Shown here: piece by piece, positions 1 to 12,388 of the stretch
Numbering within the stretch: position 1 is the first letter of the stretch
How the letters are laid out: each line of letters begins with the position of its first letter
Assembly: GCF_023159225.1 (NCBI RefSeq)
Contig: NC_063168.1
Location: forward strand, 64,211,398-64,275,397
Direction: 5' to 3'
Length of the DNA stretch: 64,000 nt
From: Perognathus longimembris pacificus
Lineage: Eukaryota > Chordata > Mammalia > Rodentia > Heteromyidae
The notes under the pieces: generated by a model
The model's input: only the letters and a program-made list of their open reading frames with translations
What the model was told of the DNA's origin: nothing
Databases searched by the model: none
Position numbers and translations under genes: made by a program

Positions 1-134
1 CTAGCACTCCGCCACTTGAGCCACAGCGCAGCTTCTGGCTGTTTTCTGTATATGTGGTGCTGGGGAATCGAACCTAGGGCCTCGTGTATTATCCGAGGCA
101 GGCACTCTTGCCACTAGGCTATATCCCCAGCCCC
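1..134 (-). mobile_element. IDL-Geo dimeric SINE, cut by window start
   Basis: Read on the minus strand this begins with the tRNA-like left arm (GCTGGGGATAT A-box region, B box GGTTCGATTCC, here slightly decayed) and runs into the right arm, which is cut by the window edge. It is the same element as the complete copies at 2821 and 12401. The left arm belongs to the tRNA-Ala/ID-type group; the left-right combination is the family described from Geomyoid rodents. It is non-coding and depends on L1 for movement. Confidence 0.88.
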
Positions 135-282
135 TTCCCTCAATTTTTAATTTTGTAGAATATATATTGAATATTTCAAGTATCTTTTAATATTTAATGT
201 AGCTGTCTGCTACCATGGCTTGTGAAGTTTACCATTATTTCCTCTCTTCTTCTACCATACTTTCTGTTATTTCCCCTCTCCC
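135..282. other. Short unassigned spacer
   Basis: AT-rich sequence between a SINE and an L1 3' end. I see no gene or recognisable repeat in it. Confidence 0.4.
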
Positions 283-461
283 CTTCTTTATTGAACAACT
301 CATAGGGGGAGAGGGAAAAGGGCAGGGGGGAAGGGAAAGGGGGGGAATGAGGGGGGAGGTAACAAATTGTACAAGAAATGTACCCACTGCCTTACGTATG
401 AAACTGTAACCCCCTCTGTACATCACTTTAGCAATAAATAAGTAATTATTAAAAAAATAAA
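283..461 (+). mobile_element. LINE-1 3'-UTR fragment (type A tail)
   Basis: A G-rich purine tract is followed by the signature ACAAGAAATGTACCCACTGCC, then CTGTAACCCCCTCTGTACATC and an AATAAA-bearing A-rich end. The same order occurs at 14512, 23757 and, reversed, 35471. It also occurs, diverged, at the 3' end of the full-length L1 (59,230-59,346). It is therefore a severely 5'-truncated L1 3' end with no coding content. Confidence 0.75.
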
Positions 462-900
462 TCTCTGCAGAGAAGCATGCTTTAAAATAAAAAAAGAAAC
501 ATTCAGTTTGATTTTCATTATGGAGGTTGCTCAAATGATTTTTCAAAATCCATTGGCATTAGCTGGAGTGTTCATATATTATGTTTGTTGATCATCTACC
601 CTCTTCACAAGTCCATACTAGATTTATTAAGTTAAAAACTCAAGTGGTATATGGCTAAGCAGCCAGTCTTACAAATCTTTCTCAGTGAATCCATTGTATT
701 TTCAGGATTGAGGAACCTCTAACATTTAAACCATACAAATTTAATACATCACAATCTCCTTTCAAATTATATTACACACTTTTGCCAATATGAACTTTAA
801 AATTGTTTACTTGCATCTGCTCCTGCTTGTTATTGGTACCATTGTTCTCATATTCCCCCGACTATGTTATAAATTTAACTGTATGTTTTGCTTTTGCCTT
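462..900. other. Unassigned AT-rich sequence
   Basis: No gene, open frame of note or recognisable repeat seen. It may be the diverged continuation of the ancient L1 that is clearer from about 950. Confidence 0.35.
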
Positions 901-949
901 GGAAGTTAATTGGGAAAATAAGACCAAATCTTCATTGGTATGTTGACTA

Positions 950-2240
950 TTTCTGCTGACCTTCTCTCTTTTTATCTCATAAGCATCCAGTTCTTTGGGA
1001 TCTCTTCACAATATATCCTCTCACTTTCGTTTGTCTGAACATATCTTAACATCATCGTTATTGATATTTGCATGAAATACACTCTAAGTTGGCTTTCTTG
1101 ACTACCTTAGAAGTATTATTCCACGTTCTTGTTGTTTGCATTAGTTTTGATACAGATGTCTGTTCATTTTTATCATCTAATAGCCTTTTATGTTTCTTAT
1201 GTTTTCACTCTTCTTTTTACTATTTCCTCTATATCATTTTTCACAGTAACTACAGTATGATATGTTTTGGTATTGTTTACTTTGTGCTTATACTATTTAG
1301 AGTTAAGCTTCTTGGCTCTGTGGGTTGATAGTTTTCTGCAAATTTGGACAATTTGGGGCCATTAGATCTTCACATATTTTCCCACTTCTATCATTTATTT
1401 CTTTTGCCTTCCATTTTGCACAGTAACTGAGATTCAACATTTATCTACTTGTTTATTTTGTGTGGGGAATATTTTTCTCTCTGTGGCTCTACTTATATAC
1501 TTAAAATTCTTATATCATCATGTTTATTGATCTTTTTTACTCTGTGAGTAATCTGCTCTAAAGCCTCTCCAGTAAATTTTTCATTTTAGGTACTGGCTGT
1601 AGAATTGCTTTTGTTTTGTTTTATATCTTCCATTTTCCTTCTTTTGTAAATACACCTATATTTCCTTTAAACAGGTTCTTTTTAACAGAACCGGCTATTT
1701 CTATTTTCTATGTACTCTGTGTACATTTCTATCAATTAATCTTTCTTTTGTTTTTAGGTCACATATTCCTGCTTCTTTTAATGCCCAGTGAGTTTTGATT
1801 TTATGCTTGATATCATCTATTATGCTGTTGAATATACAGGTTTTGTTTCTTCCTTTAAAATGTGTCAAGTTTTTGTTTGAGCAAGCAATGAACTTACTTA
1901 CAGATGAGCCTATCCACTTGATGTTTCTTTTAAAGGCTTGGCTTGTTTTGTTTTAGATGTGTGCATAGGATAACCTTGACTCTAGGGCAAATTTGGTTTT
2001 ATTTCTAAGATGTCGTCTTTTATGGGTCTCCATTGAGTATTCCGGATGTTCAGTGAGCTCTTGCAGCTCCGACTTCTTGAGACTCAAATGTTTTCTAGTC
2101 CTGTATGAGCTTCGAGATTTAGTTGGTTTACAGATGTTGAGTCATTGTTCTTTTCCTGTTTTGTAGTCATGCAATATCATTCTATGAATACAAAGCTTAG
2201 TGTTCTGCAGAAGAATGAAGGAGGGTCATGGTGATTTACG
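950..2240 (-). mobile_element. Ancient L1 (L1M/L1ME-type) 3' region
   Basis: The plus strand is T-rich and shows, in order, motifs typical of the antisense of old mammalian L1 3' regions: CACATATTCCTGCTTCTTTT near 1760, a stretch ending in GTTGAATATACAGG, ACTCTAGGGCAAATTTGG near 1980, and CCTGTATGAGCTTCGAG near 2100. Heavy divergence and scattered stops show it is inert. Borders are approximate and the subfamily is inferred from remembered consensus features, not from a search. Confidence 0.6.
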
Positions 2241-2812
2241 CAGCTTGTTTTCTGCATTCCCCTCTCTTCTATGGCACTTTCACCCGAGAATTTTCACTGC
2301 CTCAGTCTCCTGAAACTCTGAGCATCATTTCGAGGCAGAGAATTACATTATGTTTAAGTTCTCACCTTTGAAATGTCATCTCTAAAGGGTCCCTGGTGTT
2401 AAAGTAGAGGAGAAGCATAGAGCTTATATTGTTCCATTTCCTTTATCTGCAGGTCCAAATCCTTATCTCTTTGTCCAATGCTATATATTCTTTCATACTT
2501 TTCTGCTTCTGAAGGGAAGACAAGTCTGACCAGGGGTAAATATTCCCATTGCTATTTAGCTTTGGACAATTAAGCATTTACTTGTTTAAAAGGTAAAAAT
2601 CTCAGCTTCCCAAAGTCATCTTCCTTCTTTCCATAATGTATGTAAACTTTCACTTTGGAGAAAACCTTCAACTTAATAGTTGGCTATCTCTTGATCCTAA
2701 TTTTGATGTATTTGTTGAAAATCATGGGTTAATTTTTCTGTTAGCTTGCATCTTTAAGCCATAACCTTTACAAGACATTTTAATACTTCACTTGTTGGTT
2801 TGTATTAAATAG
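2241..2812. other. Unassigned, possibly more ancient L1
   Basis: The T-rich composition continues and part of it may belong to the preceding ancient L1. I see no gene. Confidence 0.3.
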
Positions 2813-3031
2813 ATTAGGCTAGGCGCTGGGAATATGGCCTACTGGTAGAGGGCTTGCCTCGTATACATGAAGCCCTGGGTTCAATTCCCCAGCACCACAT
2901 ATATAGAAAAAGCCAGAAGTGGCACTGTGGCTCAAGTGGTAGAGTGCCAGCCTTGAGCAAAAAGAATCCAGGGACAGTGCTCAGGCCCTGAGTTCAAGCC
3001 CCAGTACTGGCAAAAAACAAAAAATTAGGCT
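2813..3031 (+). mobile_element. Complete IDL-Geo SINE with TSD
   Basis: The body runs from about 2821 to 3023. The left arm has an A box (TGGCCTACTGG) and a B box (GGGTTCAATTCCCC). The right arm has TGGCTCAAGTGGTAGAG and GAGTTCAAGCCCC, followed by an A-rich tail. The 8-bp direct repeat ATTAGGCT lies at 2813-2820 and again at 3024-3031, as expected for L1-mediated integration. The right arm also fits a tRNA-like A/B box pair. Non-coding. Confidence 0.92.
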
Positions 3032-5162
3032 TTTCATATTCTTTTGAAAAAAAGAACCCAAAATCCAGTGACTCGGAACTACAGTCTAACTATTTTCCTT
3101 GCTCAAGCCAAACTTTGTAGAAGTCAGATCAACCTCAGAGGCTCTGAAGGATGCATTGAGTTGATTATCCACCCAGGATCCTAAAAGTTGTGTGTGTATA
3201 ATTTCTCTACTTAGTTTCCACTTCTGAAAAAGAGAGAGCCCTAGACTAGATTTCAGAGTTTTTATTGTCTCAACTTGGTGGTGACATATATCACTTCTAC
3301 TTTAAGACTTTGGTCATAAAAAGTTAGCTGCATCTTTCCTGGTACAAGATCTCAAGTGGAGTGCATTTCCCGTGTGTCCAGGAAGGAGAGAATTCCATAT
3401 TGGCCTGCAAGTGTCAGTGTGGTATCCATCACAGGGCACCTTGGCCACCTGACCTTTGGTTTTTCTCCACTACTGAAAACAGCAACTCAGACAATACTGC
3501 AGGTATATAGCTCCTCCTTTATTGCTTCAACATCCGTCTTTGACTTATATAGGATATATTGTTCTACTCTCTTATCTCCAGTGAGATATAGTGACAAGAA
3601 ATCAAGAGTTTACAGTCTGATATAGACACAGTTCTCTAGGGGAGAGAATGCTAGGAAAGGCAACTGGAGGAAGGGCAAGGGTTAGCTATGAAGCAGAGAG
3701 AAAGAGAGGTGAGCAAGCACATTTATTATGGATGCTGTAGGAACAAAAAGCTAAGACGGGTGAAAAGGCCTAGCGTTGAGTAATTTGAATAATTTCAACA
3801 GGATTTGAGGCCTAATGTATTGTTTTAGTTTTATGGTACAAGGGCCTGTGATGATTAGGGTGTGTATAAACAGGCTGGAGTCTAGGAGTCCAATAAGGTG
3901 ATAGGTGGTATATGGATCCAAAGTGCTGTTCAAGAAGGGAAACTGATCAGACTCTGTCTAAGGTCTCAACATTGGATCAAGGCAGCATCGAGGAAAAACT
4001 AAGTTATGCAGATATTACCAATTGTCGCTATTTTATATTTAGGGAACTGAGTCACTCTGGGTTCGGACATTTTTCTCAAGGTTATTGGTTTATTTTCTGG
4101 AGGACACTGGAGTTAAAAAACCAAAAGCCTGGATTGCTCCTAGGTATGCTTCCCAGTACCATTCATTCTATATGAGACATTTCATAAGTGGTTCCCCAAG
4201 GACCATAGTGCACAGACAGGTGTCTGTGATTCCCATGTTGTGGCTCTGTGTAGGGTGTGGTGTTTCTACTGCTTGAGCAAGAACTTGGTGAGGCAGTCTT
4301 TTTGGGTGCCAGTGGATTCAGAGGATGTTTGTTCTCCAGTTCTTGATGGATTTTTCCACTGAGAGGGTGCACAAAGGAGGACAGACACGAGGGCCACAAT
4401 GGCAGGCTCCTAGAGGTTGACAGCTGTTGGAGCTGATGACAGACATTTTCCTATGTCTAGATTCTCCCAGACAGGTTCACCTAAGACTCTGAAGCTGTGC
4501 TTGCTGAGGGTGTAGGGCAAAGTACAGTCAAATAGAATGGTCTGTAAGAGCCTCAGGAATTGAATGGGGCTTCTTGCTTTCCCCCCACGTCCCAAGCAGT
4601 GCCTTCCAAGACCGGCCTGCTGATGAAAGAGACCCACTTTCTGCAAGAGCAGGCACTGCAGGGTGTTGGTGAGTGTTGGTGTCTCAGACATATGAACATT
4701 AAGGGCTATTTGCAAATGCTACAGAAAAAGCTAAACTGAATTAATTCTAGGTTCTTCAGTTGAAACACTGACTTAAAAACAATTTAAATGTCTTATTCTT
4801 TTTTAGAAAAAAAATCAATGGTTTAAAATTAATTTGATTTTTTTTTAAACTCACTGTTAACTCAATAAAGCCTTTTGGGCTTTTTAAGCTAATTGTCTTT
4901 GAACTCATTCTAAATTCAAAAGTCTTTATAATTTTGATAATATTTTATTCACTGTCCTTACTAAAGCAGTTCATATTACAAACTTCGAAGGATGTAAAAC
5001 TAATTAACCAGGCACCAGCCTGCAAATGATGCTTGTATTTTTGAACCATTCTTAATATTTTTCTGTAGAAGAGTAGGCACTATATTATCCAAATTTTTGT
5101 TTTAAAAAATTGAATGGATGTACAAATTTATTTCTATGTATTTAGAGAGAGAAATTATATAT
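3032..5162. other. Unassigned 2.1-kb interval
   Basis: Mostly unremarkable sequence of moderate GC. Frames of up to about 100 codons occur on both strands (for example 4410-4715 minus), but they have no recognisable domain, overlap one another and show no splice or Kozak context. Part of 3400-4730 might be a decayed LTR element, but I could not identify ends or a tRNA primer site. Confidence 0.35.
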
Positions 5163-5785
5163 TCAAACCATAGTTAAGGTATGGAATCAGCCAATGGACA
5201 AATGGATTGAGAAAATGTGGTATATTTGCACAATGGAGGTTTACTGTTCCATTAGAAGGAATGATATTGTACTATTTGCAAATAAAGGGAAAGACTTGGG
5301 AAGAAATTATGTTAAGTGAAGTAAGAGAGATAAATATCACATGTTTTCCTTCATACATGGAAGCCAGAATTAGTCTATAAGAATATAAGTAAACACATTG
5401 TGGAAATATGTAATTGTTTATGAATGTATTAATTGAAATATGGCAGACTCAAGGGAAAACTCCAGTAGTGCAGTTCCTTAGAAAGGCAAAGTAAAAGCCC
5501 AACAAAACAAGCATGAGGAGCTAGGAACTTTCAAGGGATGGGGTAGGGCCAAGGGGAGGGGGATTGGGCGAATAAAGAGCAAAAGATGGGGAGGGAGAAG
5601 GCAGTCAAGAATTCCATTTATATGCTACAAAATTAAGAAAAGTAAGGTAAATGATAGGTTGGGAGGGATAGGTGAGAATATTGAAAGTAGTGACATTCAT
5701 CAAGATGCATTATATTTATAAACTACTTTGTTGAATGGCAACTCCTTTGTACAACTACTTATATATAGTTTTAAAAAAAGAAAAA
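5163..5785 (+). mobile_element. LINE-1 3'-terminal fragment (type B tail)
   Basis: It starts in the end of ORF2 (CAATGGACAAATGGATTGAG, the segment encoding the conserved C-terminal region), passes GTTAAGTGAAGTAAG and ends in a long 3' UTR. The UTR contains CCAACAAAACAAGCATGAGG and the terminal motif GGCAACTCCTTTGTACAAC before an A-rich tail at about 5770. Parallel copies lie at 33,925, 38,396, 45,170 and 59,378. It is 5'-truncated and non-coding. Confidence 0.78.
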
Positions 5786-8061
5786 GAAAAAAGGCAAACA
5801 TTTGAAAGGCTATATGACAGAATATTATCTGTACGGAAAGAAACATAAGAGCTTTCTGTAATTTTACATTTTGACTTTTACTTGATTATTTGAAATTTTG
5901 GTAAAAAAGGAACTTTAATTGATAAAGTACACAATTTGAAAGTGTGTCAGTTCCTGAATCACTTTGGATGAGATCTGATTATGTACTTTGTATGAATGCT
6001 ACTCAAGGCTTTTAGCAGAGTTTCATTTATTGGGAACATTTTCAATAAATTTTATCTTCCACAAGAACAATATTTAAAAAATATTGTCCACAATATTATA
6101 CTTCACAAAGGTATACTCGTTCATTTTTCAAATTTTAATTTTAATAGGCATCTATGTTCATTTGGAATAATACTAGGTTAGGAAAAGTAAACTATAAGAA
6201 CATTCTTTTCTCTGTTCATTTCCCCATCTCTAGATGAGTACATTTTTTAAAAATGTAATTTTTCTATACATTTCATTATTCATATAAAATACTTCAAGAA
6301 AGTATACAATGCAAGTTAAATTCATTTCCCCTCTTCATTCAATACCTTCTTTCAAATAAAATATTTCTGTGTTTAATACTTCTAGTAGTAACCCAGAAAT
6401 AATTTTCCAACTTAAAATATGATCGATTGGTTGGTTAGCTTAATATTTCACATATTTCCTTTCTCCAACATTCAACATCAACTTTAAGTCTATTGATTTC
6501 CTCTCAGGTTTTGAAATTATGCTAAAATATCTATTTCTCTTCTGCAATTTTGCTTCTTGCTCTTTAGGATTTTTTTCTTTAGGGTTAACTTGGTAAGGGG
6601 TTTTGGAAGTGGGTTCTGTATGTTTTGAAAGTCATTTGCGTCAATCACATGCCAGGACTCTAGAACATACTCTCTAACCCCAGTGCTTCCTGCTAGAGAC
6701 TTCCTTCCTAGAGACTTTTGCATTGTAGACAGCCAGCTATAAGTTCTAACTAGTAGAAAGAAACAGAAGAGAAGGAGAAATGCATGGCAGAGGCCCCTGG
6801 GTATCTTCTTCCACTTCCTTGAGTTCATTTAGGACTGAGGTCTGAATTCTTTTAGTTCATCAGCATTAAGCCCCAAAAGGCTATTAAGGCTATGACCAAA
6901 AAAAAAGAAAAAGTTATCGCCTTCTCTGAACATGCTTTGTCCAGAGAAAAGGAAGATCAGATTGAAAGATCTGACATTAAAGGCTTCTCTATATTCCTAA
7001 ATTAAGAGCTGTTTGCAGAGGTCGAAGTCAAGAGTGGGGATTTTCTGGAAGTTGTTTTTCAGAAGCATTATCTAAGTGGCCCTGCCTGTCAGTGGGGGTC
7101 ACACAAGGTGACAGACTTTTTAGATAGAATAGAGTTTCTGAGACTCCTGCTAGTTCTGGGCAGGGGTGAGAGGATTTGAGGGATGTGTAATCAGCATGAC
7201 CAAGACAGAGCTGCATGGTCCAACTCTTGCCTTGTAGAATAATTCGTGTGTCTGTATAGCACTCTAATCCACTTGCAAGTCCATCCTTGAGTGGGTTATG
7301 GATGGTCCTCACGAAAATCAGGCCTATCGCTCCCATTCTCCTGCCCATAAGTACATGGTCTTTAAATCATCAAAGACGTTCCTCATCTATCCCCAGCTGT
7401 CTAGTGCTTCCAGGATCTTCACTGTTGCTTATATCTGATCCTATATTTTGGCAAAATATGTGGAGACTTTTATGACTTTATTTCCAATCTTTTGCTGTCG
7501 TTTTTACCATCTGTTTGCTTATTTTTTTTTCAGTGACTCATCTTTAAGTCTTTTGAAGGCATTCCACTTGGTTGACATAAAAAAATAAAGCTCTCTTTTC
7601 ATGGTCATCTTTCTTTGCTTTATGTGACATTTAATTAAATTATATAATTGCAAGAACATATACAACTGGTGTGAATACGTTTGGGTACAATCACAGCTGA
7701 CATGGCTGAACATCCAACTCTATTGGTAGAAGTGGCGGTTATTATACACTGGAAATTAGCCAACTAGCAGACAGCTTTCAATATGCTGAACCCTCAGTCA
7801 ATGTGGTTTATCAAAGGCACGGAGAGCATTTATTAAATAAGTAGCTAACGGGAGAGCAGTTCAGAAAGCTTGTACTTCAGTAAATACCACCAAGACTTAC
7901 CTCCTAGTCCTCACAGTTCTTTCCACATATTTCTGGGGCCTGGTTCTTGATCAAAATAGGGAGCTAGAACCTCAGAAGCTGTATTATGGATGTGGGTATG
8001 TATACAGGGGTTCTGACCAACAGTCTTTGAGGTTCAGGATTCAGTGACCAGGATCACCAAA
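5786..8061. other. Unassigned 2.3-kb interval
   Basis: The first half is very AT-rich; 6830-7480 is closer to even composition. No recognisable repeat, RNA gene or protein-like frame. Short frames at 6517-6828 and 7028-7348 (both minus) are typical of chance. Confidence 0.35.
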
Positions 8062-8590
8062 CTGTGAGCTGAACACAGTTGGAACTATGTCTTCTAGGAG
8101 ACTAAATAATGTCTATCCTTCAAAGTCATCCGTTCCCTTGTCCCTGGAACTCATGAAAATGTACATCATTACACGACAGAGGGAATCAAGGCAACAGATA
8201 GCAGTCATGTTACTAGTCAACTGACCTTAAAATTGGGATATTAGTCTGATAAAACTAACATCGTCAGAAAGGTCTTTACGTAGGAGTGGGAAACAGAGGA
8301 AGAAAGTAGTCAGAAGATGTGACCTCAGAAAACCTCGGAGTAACTCAGTGTCACAAAGATTCTTTCATTGGTGGTGGTGGGGATAGAAGGGGGCTGCCAT
8401 TCTAGGACTTTCCCACTCTCAGAAGCTGGAACAGATAAAATGGATTCTCCCTTCGAGCTTCTAGAAAGGACCATGATCCTTGCTTTCAGTCACAGAAATA
8501 AATATTCATCAGACTTCTGACCTCTCAGATTCTTTAAGCCCATATGTTTGTGTTAATTAGAGTTGCAATAGAAAACCACTCCATCTATCT
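8062..8590 (+). mobile_element. Ancient mammalian LTR-type repeat
   Basis: Several spaced motifs match a common old mammalian LTR-like repeat read in the plus direction: CTTAAAATTGGGATATTA near 8226, AGAAGCTGGAACAGATAAAATGG near 8421 (partly shown), TTCTGACCTCTCAG near 8515 and a 3' end near GCAATAGAAAACCAC (8567). The order and spacing are right but divergence is high. The family (MaLR/MLT-like) is inferred from memory. No coding content. Confidence 0.5.
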
Positions 8591-8821
8591 TCTTACTTCC
8601 TTGACTTACCCCCTCTTCTTAACAAAGACAATTGCATTTAGAGGATTTGTTTAACCTAATCTCATTTTTTTCACAACTCCATACTATTCTCCACACTATG
8701 TTTGAATGTAGTTTCAAAGCTGCTGCGATTGACTTAGAGGAATGTAAAATAAAAGGCCACACCACACTAGAGCCATGTGTTTAAAATGCTTTAAATAACC
8801 AAGAAAGGCTTTTGAGGGGAG

Positions 8822-8890
8822 AGAATGTGAAACAGAGGCTCACTAGGAAGCTCAGGCTAGTTTTGAACTCACAATCCTCCTACCCACATC
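8822..8890 (-). mobile_element. B1-like (7SL-derived) SINE relic
   Basis: The plus strand carries AGGCTCACTAGG, CAGGCTAGTTTTGAACTC and ACAATCCTCCTACCC, the antisense of the core of a rodent B1/Alu-type monomer. It is short and decayed. Confidence 0.5.
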
Positions 8891-10089
8891 CAAGGAGTGT
8901 ATTTAAAAGCAATTACCATGTGGATGGAGCAAAAGCAAGAAATAGGCATACGATGTTTGATAAGCAGAGTGCTGAATTCGCAAGCGTTAAGACCTTGCAT
9001 TGATGATAGAGGTTTTTTGTTTTTGTTTTTCTCTAAGGATGCCTCTTTTCTCCTGCTCAGGCACTGTAGCCTGGATCAGCTCCCAGAATGACCTTGTAAA
9101 CATTAGTTGCTGCCAAGTTTATCTTGGTCAGTGCTGTCTCTCAGCACAGAACCACTTACCTTTGGACAGCGAGACCATAGGCTGTTGCATCAAAGAGAAA
9201 TGCCAAAGACAACATGTGCCATTAAACCACAAGGGCTTTATACGGAATGCCAGGAAGCCAGAGCAGAGAGCAAAACTGCTAACAACAGGGACAGGCTCAT
9301 TGCTGTAGGAAGGTAGAAGGCAGTGGGAAGGTAGGATGCTTCTCAACTGAAAGCCCACCATACAGATGAGATTCATAGGCAGACAGAAAAGTATTTTAAG
9401 AGGGGAACCCCTCAACTACCAAGAAGAGGTTCCATCCATAGCTCAGGTGTCAGGGTGGCCAAAGCTCAGGTGGTCAGTGGAAAAGGAATGAGATGGGGAA
9501 GATGAAGATGAAGGGATTGTGGAGGTTGGTAAGAGCTTGAACAAATATGTTTATCCTGGGAAAATCCTGGCAACTAGAAGCAGTGAGGTGGGAAAGCCTG
9601 AGACGAGAACCAACCCGAGTGACAAACTAGAGCAATGAATTCCTAACTAGAAATATATATATATATTTGTCCACAATAATAATAAGAAGATTCTATTTCA
9701 ATTCTGAGGTACATTGTTATAGGAGCATATATGTGCTTCTATAATAATGTATACATATGCATTTGCATGTATGTACTATAAATACATATATATACTTTGA
9801 GATATTAAGAATTTAGGGATGGGAGATACATTTATTCAAGATTGATATATGGCTTGTGTTCTAACATGAAATTTGATTTCCTCAAATTGGGTCCATGGTC
9901 CTTCTGAGATACTTTAAACTTAACAGCCAGGTGAGATGTATGGAAAACTACCTTGAACATTTTGATGCAGTGTTAAAAGTTGTGATTCCTGCTTTCATTG
10001 TTGTTCACATTGACTTAGAAAGTCATATCAATTTTCTACCATTACCAAAGCTCATAAAAGATCTCAACTTTTCTCTTGAGGTATTTTAT
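8891..10089. other. Unassigned 1.2-kb interval
   Basis: Contains small AT dinucleotide runs near 9655 and a 102-codon plus frame (9000-9308) without recognisable domain. No gene call is justified. Confidence 0.35.
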
Positions 10090-10290
10090 GGTGAACGAAG
10101 GAATTGATTCCTTTCTGGCCTATAACTTTCTTGACTTGTTATGTCTTATCTGTCTACCTTTCCTTCTTCCCTTTGCACAAAATCTTATTTTCTTCTCTCT
10201 CAAGCCCCATTCACTCACCTCTCCACCTCCTACCGACATATATACCCCATTGTTCTATTGAAATGGCTTTGTGCATGCTCACTAACAATC
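10090..10290 (-). mobile_element. Possible L2 relic
   Basis: The plus strand has a pyrimidine-rich segment around CATTCACTCACCTCTCCACC and TGCATGCTCACTAACAATC, reminiscent of the antisense of an L2 coding segment. Weak; offered as a likely origin only. Confidence 0.3.
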
Positions 10291-10329
10291 TTCTTATATC
10301 AGATTTATAATACTAGTAATAGTCACAAA

Positions 10330-10540
10330 ATAATGATCAGCAAATTGTTCTTGAGGCTTAATTGTGTCAGGCATGGTTCTGAGAGAATTACACGCATTAA
10401 CTGGTTTATGTCACTGAAACAGAGAATGTTATCACTAGATTAATGATTAAATTGTGGTGCAGAAATGTCTGTTCCTTTCCCAGGTCATGCAGATGGTGAA
10501 GAGGCAAGGCTGCACACCTACGTAGTCATGCTCAAGCACT
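10330..10540 (-). mobile_element. MIR-type SINE relic
   Basis: On the plus strand: TTAATTGTGTCAGGCATGG, then TTACACGCATTAACTGG, then a segment ending CCCAGGTCATGCAGATGG. That is the antisense order of MIR (end of core towards the tRNA-like head). It is highly diverged. A 150-codon minus frame at 10,447-10,899 runs through it and is considered chance. Confidence 0.5.
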
Positions 10541-12185
10541 TTTATTTCCCTCTGCCTTTTGCTTGGTATGGGTGTTGCTTCTTCCTGACAACCTCTGCTT
10601 AGAGCTGGATCTTTGGAAAGTCCAGTGGGTAGGTGTTGTTGAGCACTATTAATGACAGAGATGACATTTAGGTCTAGGGATGGTCCTGCTCTTAAGGCAT
10701 GGGCCAGCTTTGGTAGCCTTTCTGGGTGCCCTTGTTTCAAGTGCAGATGCCCTTGGTCAAGTGTGGAAGGGTTGACAAGGGGAGTCATAATGTAGAGGAG
10801 CTTGGAGGCGTTAAAGGTTAATAGGACATGGCTCCAGCAGGAGGGGGAAGGGTAGTTCCTTTGAATCAGGGCCACAGGAAGGGCCAGGAGGAGATCCATG
10901 AGCCATTATGATGTATGGAGACTTCCAATAGCACCTGCACTTTGGAGGTTTCAGGCATTTTGATTTTTCTGATGCTTTAACATCTGGTATTTCCTCAATC
11001 TCTGTGATAGTAACAAAGTTGTAATATGTTTTGGTGTCCCACATTATCATGATGTGTAGTAAGCTGACAAGAAGGCTGCTGTAATAAAGCAGACTTTAAC
11101 CTTTTAGCTTCACTTCAGCCTTCCTAAGGAGAAAATGAAATCAGGTAGGAAAGAGTAGTGACCATTTCAGTCTGTCCATGCGCACTTACCTTACAGAGAG
11201 GTGGGAAAAGAGGAGGGAAGAGAAAGCAAGACCCCAGAATATTGCTTTGAAGGAAAGCCCTCAAAAAGGAAATAAAGCTTTCATCAAGTAGAATGCAGAT
11301 GTGTTAGATTGCCTTTTCTGGAATGAGTTATTCTTTTCAGACATATACAAAGCAATTTGTGCTGCTCATAAATTTGACGAGTCAAGACACAGTCCTTTAA
11401 AAAACAGCGACATTGAGAAAATTTTGCCTGTTGTTTCATGGAAACCATCTAGTAAGCATATCAAGTGAGTGTTGATGATATAAGTATCCCATCCCTTCTC
11501 ATTGGTGAAGAGAAGGGCTAAGAGAAGACTCTAGGCTGGTGGTGGTACAGCCTCGCTCACCATTCATGTGGGATCTGGAAAGCCCTGTGTCCAGCGGCCC
11601 ACATGTACGTGTGCATGCAAAGGGGTGCAGGGCCGAGGACATCTCTCCTCCTGTAAAGATATTTTACTTTGTCCAGGAAATGAAAACCCTTTGACTCCGT
11701 CAATGCTGTTTCTTTACGGCAGAGAACATTTTGGTTGGTCTTTGTTTTACAAAATAAAGCACCCTGGCTTCTCAAAAACGCTTAGAGCTCCTTACAGTTT
11801 CCTCAAATGGATACCAAACAAGGCAGCAGTGACCACTTTGGGACTGCAGCTTCTTCATGCATTTCCCACCTCCTTCAGAATTTCCCACCTCTGTTGGGGA
11901 CACAGCTGTGAGACTCTGCCCATCCTGTAGATGCTCCTAAATCTCCTGTTCCTGAGCAGAGGCCCTAATTGTCTACCATTATTTCCTTTTTGTTCCTCCC
12001 TTTTTAGAATAGAACATTGGCATGACTCTGGTTTTTAACTGGGAACATGGCCCGTGTCCACTCAGATGGAGGCTGATTGCTCAGGCTCCCTACTGTCTAG
12101 CTGTGGAATGTAATTAAATTTTGGCCGATAAAATAATAGATGAAGTGATGTATGCAGGCTTCCAGATTTATTTATTTTTTCTTTT
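10541..12185. other. Unassigned 1.6-kb interval
   Basis: No repeat or gene recognised. Frames of 72-150 codons overlap on both strands without protein-like features. Confidence 0.35.
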
Positions 12186-12388
12186 TATGGTGGTAGTAGG
12201 GTTTTGAACTCTAGGTTTTGTCCTTGCTAGGCAGGCACTCCACTGCTTGTTGCTCTGGTTATAGTTGAAATAGGGTCTCATTGCTTACCTGGACTAGCCT
12301 AGATTAAGATCCCACTATTCAAGCTTCCTGTCATAGTTAGGATGACAGGCACATACCACTGTGCCTAGGCTTTTGTCCTGTTTTTTTA
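12186..12388 (-). mobile_element. Old ID+B1 (B4-like) SINE, left portion
   Basis: The plus strand shows the antisense of an ID-like arm (GGGTTTTGAACTC, TGCTAGGCAGGCACTCCAC) and then the antisense of a B1-like arm (TAGGGTCTCATTGC, CCTGGACTAGCCT, GATGACAGGCACATACCACTGTGCC). This composite resembles the older ID-B1 SINEs of castorimorph rodents. It is interrupted or bordered on the right by a younger IDL-Geo. Confidence 0.6.

Noticed and set aside
10447..10899. 150-codon minus-strand frame
   Set aside because: Its C-terminal portion is a MIR relic in antisense and the rest matches no known protein.
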